From an uncultured archaeon (lineage in GTDB: Archaea; Thermoproteota; EX4484-205; JAAOZP01), in the NCBI GenBank assembly GCA_938045545.1, contig CALIBN010000010.1:1-64000 (forward strand): 64,000 nucleotides of DNA, in the 5' to 3' direction. The notes beneath the pieces are model-generated. The model had not been told where the DNA came from, did not search any database, and was given only the letters and a program-made list of their open reading frames with translations. Of this stretch, positions 58,803-64,000 are shown piece by piece (the first letter of the stretch is position 1; each line of letters begins with the position of its first letter). The translations under genes and the position numbers were made by a program.

Positions 58803-59805
58803 TTAGTGGCTCTTCCACATTTTAGGATATAAGTCTCTGCTTATCACGACCCTCTCCACGGACACGACTATACCACTTTTAGCCTGCAGAACTTCGTCGG
58901 AACTCATCATAAGGGTGCCAAAGCCGACGCACTCACCCTTCAAAGTTTTTATGCACACAACATCCCCCTTGGAAAGAGGGTGATCTATCTTTGAAACTCC
59001 TTTGGAGGCGAGGGGAGCGCCGTGTGCAACAGCCGCCACCGCGCTGTCTTTAATATACACTGAGGGAAAGCCTTTGAAAGCGTCTTCAACAGGTTTAACG
59101 AGTCTTCTTAGAAGAGTCTCATCACCCTTCTTAGAGTAGAGCTGCCAGCCAGCGTAGAGCTCTAAAAGAGTTGCCGAAGAATCCTCGTCTAGAAAACCGT
59201 CCCTAACCCTTCTGAGTTCAACCATGTGTGCACCCGTGCCCAGCAGCAGGCCAAGATCATGCAGAAGCTTCCTGATGTACGTGCCCGGCTCGGTGACAAC
59301 CCTGAAGACGAACCTCCTGTCTGAAACATCCTCCACCGTAAACCTTACAATAATTCTCCGCCTCAGCGACCTTTTAACGGATGATTTAACCGGTGGACGT
59401 TGGTATATTGGGCCAGTCATCTTCTCAACCCATTTCCTTAAAGCCTTCTCCTCGAATTCCCCGTGTATCTCGCAGACCCCGACATACTCTTTACTCATCA
59501 TATGCAAGTACTCTATGGTTTTAGTAGCGTCGTTAAGACAAACCGGCAGGACACCGGATACGCCGGGATCTCCCCATTGCTTCAAGGGTCCCGGCGTGCC
59601 CAGCCTTCTCGGCGTTGAGGATCCTCTTAACGGTTGAAGACACGTCGTGGCTCGAGGGCCCCGGAGGCTTATCAAGGTTCACAACCCCCAGCTGCAGAAG
59701 CCTGGAGATGCTTCTTTTATCGGGGTGCTCACCGTACTTCTCGTCGGTTTCACACTCCTCCTTGACAAGCGTCCGGAACCTTACGAAGTCAACAAGCGTC
59801 CTCAA
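58803..59805 (-). CDS. cbf5: tRNA/rRNA pseudouridine synthase Cbf5, interrupted by a 13-nt intron
   Basis: Catalytic subunit of the H/ACA RNP (also tRNA Psi55). Exon 1 (59805-59583, TTG start) ends AGHAGTL; exon 2 (59569-58803) begins [20 protein letters not shown]. Removing 59570-59582 restores the catalytic motif GHAGTLDPGVSG, with the Asp codon itself split G|AT. Spliced product about 329 residues, normal for archaeal Cbf5, with TruB region [20 protein letters not shown] and the C-terminal PUA domain ([30 protein letters not shown]). Overlaps rpl14e by 17 nt. Confidence 0.93.
59570..59582 (-). other. Putative 13-nt bulge-helix-bulge intron in cbf5
   Basis: Minus-strand sequence around the insert folds with a 7-bp outer helix GCCGGGA/TCCCGGC, a 4-bp central helix CCCU/GGGG, a 3-nt 3' bulge AGA, and TGA starting the 5' loop. 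Cutting after the second base of each (TG|A, AG|A) excises AAGCAATGGGGAG exactly and restores frame and the GTLDPG motif. The inner helix is missing, so the motif is relaxed. Confidence 0.8.
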
Positions 59806-60082
59806 ACCTCACGATCTCCCTCATGAATTCTTTCAAGCCGCTTTTCTCTATGGCCGTCATAACAGTCTCATCCTTAGAGTTCACCCTTATTCTGACGGTT
59901 TCAGCAAGGGGCATGAGGTGGAGGATGTTCTTCCTACCCCTCTTAACACCGTTCAACTCCTTTGGACCAGTTACGATAACACTCGTATCGTCAACGCTGC
60001 CTACTATAACGCATTTCTTACCCCTGTCCCTTCCACGGGTTATCACGCATATTCTTCCTGGCCGCAACACTTCCCTAGGCAT
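59789..60082 (-). CDS. rpl14e: 50S ribosomal protein L14e (eL14)
   Basis: 97 residues: [20 protein letters not shown] (KOW-type), [34 protein letters not shown] 60082. Lies between cmk and cbf5, a common archaeal order. Confidence 0.94.
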   Translation of the reverse strand: MPREVLRPGRICVITRGRDRGKKCVIVGSVDDTSVIVTGPKELNGVKRGRKNILHLMPLAETVRIRVNSKDETVMTAIEKSGLKEFMREIVRFEDAC

Positions 60083-60089
60083 CTTCCCA

Positions 60090-60653
60090 TCACCATTTCT
60101 CCTCCAAATAGGCTGAGACGGCTAACTTAAGTATTCTACCGACTGACTCCTGGGAAAGGCTTCCAGTGTCGATAATGATGTCGTAGATGCTTAAATCATC
60201 GATGTTAAACCCATAGTACTCGACGAACCTTTTCCTCTCCGAGTCCTCTCTAGTAAGTGTTTCAGAAACTACTTCTTCAAAGGGTTTTTTCTCTCTGGCA
60301 GCAATCCTTCTGCACCTTTCTTCGAAGGGCGCCTTCAAATATATTTTGAAGGATTCGACGCCCCTGGCGAACCATCCTGCGAGAAGACTGTCTAGAACGA
60401 CCCCTCCGGAGTCGAGCAGTGATAAAGTAACGTTGTCTATCTCCCTGTCGAAATCAGGGGATTTCTTGCAGAGCTCTGAGAGCTGGGCAAGAGTCAACCC
60501 CTTATTCTCAGCTATCGAACGGAAAACCGAGCCCGTTGAAACATATCTGAGGTTGAACTGCCTCGCAAGCGGAGCTGCGAAAGTCGATTTCCCAACTCCG
60601 TGTAGACCCGTTATTATTATTATCGGGTTTCTCGGCCGCTTCAACCCCGCCAT
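60090..60653 (-). CDS. cmk: Cytidylate kinase (archaeal type)
   Basis: 187 residues from ATG 60653. P-loop ITGLHGVGKSTFAAPLA, RYVSTGSVFRSIAENKG and REKKPFEEVVSETLTREDSE match archaeal Cmk. Phosphorylates CMP. The ATG follows the preceding TGA by one base. A longer frame to 60671 is open. Confidence 0.92.
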   Translation of the reverse strand: MAGLKRPRNPIIIITGLHGVGKSTFAAPLARQFNLRYVSTGSVFRSIAENKGLTLAQLSELCKKSPDFDREIDNVTLSLLDSGGVVLDSLLAGWFARGVESFKIYLKAPFEERCRRIAAREKKPFEEVVSETLTREDSERKRFVEYYGFNIDDLSIYDIIIDTGSLSQESVGRILKLAVSAYLEEKW

Positions 60654-60654
60654 C

Positions 60655-61113
60655 TCAGCCACCCACCCCAAATGCTTTCCTGAAGACCTGCAGGAAGAAG
60701 GAGAGGGATATGAAGTACCAGAGGCCGTAGTTCAACTGTACCTGCTCGTTTCCACCGTATAGCGATGCTGAGAAGCGTCCGGCTACATCCCCCATGGGTA
60801 GTGTGAACCATAGAAGGTAGAATGCTGAAAGCATGATGCCCATGTTCACGAGCATTGTTTTAAGCTGGAATGAGGAGACCTCCTGCTCAACCTGGGACAT
60901 GTAGACCTTCTGCTTGTCGAGCTTTTTAAGAAGCTTCTGATCCTTAAGCCTGGCTGCGGCGGCACGCTCCAACCTGTATGCTTTCAACTCCTCAGTCTTC
61001 AACCTCATCCTTTCAGGGTGTAGGATGAATTTCAAAACCAAGTGGCCTAGGAGCGAGGCGGTTGCTGAGACAAGCGTCACCGTGACAATTCCACTAACAG
61101 GCAATCGCATCAT
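60655..61113 (-). CDS. EMC3/TMCO1-family membrane insertase (DUF106)
   Basis: 152 residues. Three predicted membrane helices (VTLVSATASLLGHLVLKFIL; LVNMGIMLSAFYLLWFTL; LWYFISLSFFLQVFRK) and a charged coiled coil between the first two (ELKAYRLERAAAARLKDQKL). This is the archaeal DUF106 layout of the Oxa1/YidC/EMC3 superfamily. Encoded right after SecY, consistent with a role in membrane protein insertion. Confidence 0.88.
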   Translation of the reverse strand: MMRLPVSGIVTVTLVSATASLLGHLVLKFILHPERMRLKTEELKAYRLERAAAARLKDQKLLKKLDKQKVYMSQVEQEVSSFQLKTMLVNMGIMLSAFYLLWFTLPMGDVAGRFSASLYGGNEQVQLNYGLWYFISLSFFLQVFRKAFGVGG

Positions 61114-61213
61114 CCTCCGTGGTAAACGAGTTTAAACCATTCTTAGCGGGGTGCTCAACACTACGCGTCATGCTAACTCGTCGGAAAACCGGATGTTAAA
61201 TAAATGTTTCTGG

Positions 61214-62620
61214 CTACTTGCCAAGCACCTTAAGCAGGCCGGGATGGGTTTCAATAGTCTCCTCCATTATTAACTGGTAGTACTGCTGAATAATGTCCAC
61301 CGCCAGCAGGACGCCCATGCCCCCGCCTATGACGGCGAGCACGTCCCCCACGCCGGCGATAAGCCCGATCGTTAAGCCGCCTAGGAGCGCAACCGTGTTT
61401 ATGTAGGGAGCTATTTTACTCTCGATTACTCCAGGAGTAGACCTGAATCCTCTTAGGAAAACGTCTGAGTCAACCAGCTGAGATGAAACCGACTTAGCGT
61501 CCATGCCTGAAACCGAAAGCCAAACCATCGACAGGCCTAGGCTTAGAAGGGCGAGCAGAAGCACGTAGCCTACTGCGCGGAGGGGCTCCGCAGCAACATG
61601 CGTGATGCCTCTCGGAGGGTTCACCAGCCAGGCTAAGCCTGAAACAGGAACATACGTGTTGTTAACAACTTCAACCCTGCCTATGAAGTCAGCCACCGGG
61701 GTGTTAGCCAGCCAGGTTCCACTCGCAACATTAGCCATCAGCTGTATGTTTGAGAAGATTGCCGCCGCGAGAATGACTGGAATGTTTGAAACGTAGAGCA
61801 GCCTGATGGGGAAGCCTCTGGAGAAGCCTCTGAAACGGCCGTGGGAAATCGGAACGTTAATCCTAACGTTTTCAAGGTAGACGAGTAGGAGTATGAACAT
61901 TACGGTTATGATCAGCTGGAAAAGCGTGGGAACCGCGGGAGCACCCCTGTAGAAAAAGTCGGCGAGAGGGCTTTGAAGAGAGAAAGCCTTTTGAAAGAAG
62001 AAGAGCAGGACTCCCCACATGTAGCCGTCGGGCGCTGGAAGAGGGTTTAAGCAGCCCAGCCATATTTCCTTAGCGACGCCGGCGAGGATGAACAGGCTTA
62101 TTCCGCTGCCTAGGCCCCAGCCCTTTTGAAGAGTCTCATCCAGAAAGAGGAGGAGAATCGAGGCTATTGAAAGCTGCATTACAGCTATGATTTCAGCCTT
62201 CAGGCTCAATTTCCCTAGGGACCCGCTGAAAACAGTTGAGCCCGCTGAGAAAAGGATGATCAACAAGGTAGCCAGCTTCGTCGCTACCTGCAGCATCCTC
62301 CTGTCATACTCGGAGCCGGGGTCGAACCTGATCAAGCCGGAGCCGGCTAAAAGCTGAACTACGAGGCTGCCTGTTACGAGGGGCCCGATGCCAAGGTGGA
62401 GGAGCGAGCCCTGCTGCCCTCCTATTATGATCCTGTATGATGCCCATGGGTCAGCCCCTTGGGAGACAATCCCGTAGAGAGGAATATAGCCCATAACCAG
62501 GTAGAACGCTAGGATAAGCCCTGTCCACATAAGCCGGGTGGTGAAGCCAACCTTTCTAGTAGGCGCCTCTATCTGGGGGACGTATGGCTCAATACTCTCC
62601 ATGGCTTCCAGGAAACCCAT
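61214..62620 (-). CDS. secY: Preprotein translocase subunit SecY
   Basis: 468 residues with ten predicted membrane helices. YIPLYGIVSQGADPWASYRI with GSLLHLGIGPLVTGSLVVQL (TM2/plug region), GLGSGISLFILAGVAKEIW, and PIRLLYVSNIPVILAAAIFS are SecY signatures. Central pore of the Sec translocon. ATG 62620 shares one base with the L15 stop. Confidence 0.97.
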   Translation of the reverse strand: MGFLEAMESIEPYVPQIEAPTRKVGFTTRLMWTGLILAFYLVMGYIPLYGIVSQGADPWASYRIIIGGQQGSLLHLGIGPLVTGSLVVQLLAGSGLIRFDPGSEYDRRMLQVATKLATLLIILFSAGSTVFSGSLGKLSLKAEIIAVMQLSIASILLLFLDETLQKGWGLGSGISLFILAGVAKEIWLGCLNPLPAPDGYMWGVLLFFFQKAFSLQSPLADFFYRGAPAVPTLFQLIITVMFILLLVYLENVRINVPISHGRFRGFSRGFPIRLLYVSNIPVILAAAIFSNIQLMANVASGTWLANTPVADFIGRVEVVNNTYVPVSGLAWLVNPPRGITHVAAEPLRAVGYVLLLALLSLGLSMVWLSVSGMDAKSVSSQLVDSDVFLRGFRSTPGVIESKIAPYINTVALLGGLTIGLIAGVGDVLAVIGGGMGVLLAVDIIQQYYQLIMEETIETHPGLLKVLGK

Positions 62621-63039
62621 TAGGGTTCACCAGGCTTAACAATCCTGCCGCCCTTAGCCTCCACCTTCATCCTTGCCTTCTCGCTAAAGGATGCAACCTT
62701 AACAACGTAGGCAGTGGAAACACTCCCTGAACCCAGAAGCTTAGAATAGCCGAGCGCAGCGAGATCAAGCGTTTTCTCACCTTCTGAAGCCTGGCCACGT
62801 GTCCTCCTATAGAGTTCATCAAGCTCCCCGACGTTTATCTTTTCCCCTTCAACCCTTGGAACCCTCCTTATGAAACCCTTCTCCTTCTCCTCCTTGTAGA
62901 ACATTAGAAACTTGTGCCCCATGCTGCCAGCCCTGCCAACGCCGCCTCGCGATCCTGATTTACGATGCTGGCCTATCTGACCCCAGCCGTGGGTCCTGCT
63001 TCCCCGCATCTTCCTCACTTTTCTCAACCTGGTCGGCAA
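62620..63039 (-). CDS. rpl15: 50S ribosomal protein L15 (uL15)
   Basis: 139 residues: RGSRTHGWGQIGQHRKSGSR, GGVGRAGSMGHK, and the C-terminal LGSGSVSTAYVVKVASFSEK plus AKGGRIVKPGE. TTG start. The 133 nt between it and L30 hold no gene. Confidence 0.95.
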   Translation of the reverse strand: MPTRLRKVRKMRGSRTHGWGQIGQHRKSGSRGGVGRAGSMGHKFLMFYKEEKEKGFIRRVPRVEGEKINVGELDELYRRTRGQASEGEKTLDLAALGYSKLLGSGSVSTAYVVKVASFSEKARMKVEAKGGRIVKPGEP

Positions 63040-63172
63040 CTTCTCGGCGAGAAGAGCATTCTGGACTTTTTAACCCTTACCGTTGAGCCCAGTGTAAGTT
63101 TTAAACCGGTTTTACACCCTTAGTCCAAGTTAATCAACGGTCTTAAAAGTCTTCCAGCCTGATCAGGCTCAG

Positions 63173-63664
63173 CTATATCATTCTCCGCAGAATCAAGCCT
63201 ACTCTGTCTCCCCAGTCGCCCAGTATACCGCCCTTCTTAACAGGCTTCTTAACACTTCTCTTAAACCCGCCTTTGGGAGGGGTTAGCCTGAAAACAGGCT
63301 TAACAGGCTTAATGGCTTCAGTCGGGGAACTGCTCATCCAGACTGCTTCAATCAGCTCGTCCAGCGTCCCGTATCCGGTGTATTTTGAAACATTCTCGTC
63401 GCTTAAACGCCTGTTTCCCGGAAGCCTGCCTCTTTTCAAGAGCAGTAAGCGAAGCATGTTTTTATCTACCCTTCCCCAGAAAACATAGTCCTTCACCTTT
63501 CTCAGCATGCCTTCAACAGGAGGAGTTAGCCTGACCAACGTAGACGAGTTCACCCTTAGAAGCCTAAGCTTTCTCAGCGTGGCGGAAACATCCCTAGTAA
63601 CGTTAACGGACCCCCTTATCCTAACGACTACTGCGAGCGGCGGAAGCTTTTCCTCAGCCTTCAA
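63173..63664 (-). CDS. rpl30: 50S ribosomal protein L30 (uL30)
   Basis: 163 residues, archaeal/eukaryal long form: LAVVVRIRGSVNVTRDVSAT, LRKLRLLRVNSSTLVRLTPP, VKDYVFWGRVDKNMLRLLLL and FRLTPPKGGFKRSVKKP. TTG start, overlapping S5 by 11 nt. Confidence 0.95.
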   Translation of the reverse strand: MKAEEKLPPLAVVVRIRGSVNVTRDVSATLRKLRLLRVNSSTLVRLTPPVEGMLRKVKDYVFWGRVDKNMLRLLLLKRGRLPGNRRLSDENVSKYTGYGTLDELIEAVWMSSSPTEAIKPVKPVFRLTPPKGGFKRSVKKPVKKGGILGDWGDRVGLILRRMI

Positions 63665-64000
63665 CGCGAGCAGCCTCCGAAGCCAGAAAGCTAGTCGTGT
63701 AAAGCCTTTTCAGAGCAAGGTAAGCAGCGGTTACGAACGAGTGACTGGTGGAGGTTGAGCCCTTAGTCTTAGACCAGACATCCCTTATTCCGGCAAGCCT
63801 GAAAAGAGGCTTCGCAGCATCGCCAACAACCAGACCGAGACCCTTGGGCCCGGGGAAGAGGGCAATATAGACGCTCCCCGTCTTTCCGAATGTTTTAGAA
63901 GGTATTGAATGCAGCTCCCCGCATTTACACTCCCATGAACCGCATCCCCTCGGCACAGGTATTATGTTAAGCCTAGCCTTTCTAGCAGCCTTCTCAATCG
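63654..64000 (-). CDS. rps5: 30S ribosomal protein S5 (uS5), cut by the window edge
   Basis: The C-terminal ~114 residues are present; the frame is open to the window end (IEKAARKARLNIIPVPRGCG). The S5 C-terminal domain is clear: PGPKGLGLVVGDAAKPLFRL, AGIRDVWSKTKGSTSTSHSF, VTAAYLALKRL. The N-terminus lies beyond 64000. Confidence 0.96.
   Translation of the reverse strand, partial: IEKAARKARLNIIPVPRGCGSWECKCGELHSIPSKTFGKTGSVYIALFPGPKGLGLVVGDAAKPLFRLAGIRDVWSKTKGSTSTSHSFVTAAYLALKRLYTTSFLASEAARVEG

Noticed and set aside
59533-59675. cbf5 read as two separate overlapping genes or a simple frameshift pseudogene
   Set aside because: The 13-base insert is exactly bounded by BHB cut sites and removal restores the catalytic motif, which a random indel would not do.
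1-64000. CRISPR arrays, rRNA genes, replication origin
   Set aside because: No regularly spaced repeats, rRNA sequence, Cdc6/Orc gene or origin-box clusters were seen anywhere in the window.

Overview
The window is chromosomal DNA from a thermophile-like archaeon, most likely of the Thermoproteota/TACK group. All ribosomal and transcription proteins are archaeal (S3ae, S24e, S27ae, S28e, L7ae, L14e, L15e, L18e, L24e, Rpo3/7/10, Spt4, aIF2 gamma, aIF5B). Also archaeal are the KEOPS subunits, type 2 IPP isomerase, GHMP shikimate kinase and the aspartate-semialdehyde entry into the shikimate pathway. A tRNA-Ser carries an intron at 37/38, and cbf5 carries what looks like a 13-nt bulge-helix-bulge intron; protein-gene introns in cbf5 are known from Crenarchaeota. 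I cannot name the genus.

Layout. 1-6 kb is an accessory region: a PaREP1-like gene, hypotheticals, a broken RelE pair, and a tandemly duplicated set of VapBC modules that has decayed reciprocally. 5.9-7.6 kb holds a KaiC-like ATPase and an HTH/membrane protein. 7.7-17.6 kb is one long minus-strand operon, lysC-asd-aroA'-aroB'-aroD-aroE-aroK-aroA-aroC-pheA, which encodes aspartate to aspartate semialdehyde to chorismate to phenylpyruvate. 17.8-26.7 kb carries a citramalate-synthase homologue, L15e, a YchF-type GTPase, S3ae, a type 2 (methanogen-type) SerRS, and S15-DHH nuclease-Pcc1. 27.1-29.8 kb is an accessory block (hypothetical, LAGLIDADG protein, frameshifted Cys-rich TGT-like gene) bounded by perfect 33-bp direct repeats. 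29.8-52.7 kb is mainly core: RdgB; thrC-hom-aspartokinase-like; aIF2 gamma-PIN-Rpo7-Spt4-DPCK; S24e-S27ae-Kae1-Bud32; S6e; aIF5B; L7ae-S28e-L24e-Adk; IDI2-GluRS; and S13-S4 (S11 inverted) Rpo3-L18e-L13-S9-Rpo10-S2-MEMO-mevalonate kinase. 52.7-58.8 kb is a second decayed accessory island: a matrixin-like protease with a frameshift, a TGT-like/metallophosphoesterase fusion with two frameshifts, paralogous small genes, a tRNA-like fragment and tRNA-Ser. 58.8-64 kb is the S5-L30-L15-SecY-EMC3-like-Cmk-L14e-Cbf5 operon.

Core genes are packed into operons with 1-14 nt overlaps. TTGA overlaps (TTG start within TGA stop) are unusually common, especially in the aro operon. Two operon genes, rpo7 and rpl24e, have well conserved N-termini but no ATG/GTG/TTG in frame. 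Their best starts, TTA and ACG, sit at the same distance from the same Shine-Dalgarno sequence. Frameshifts and stops are concentrated in the accessory islands, which looks like real gene decay rather than uniformly poor sequence.
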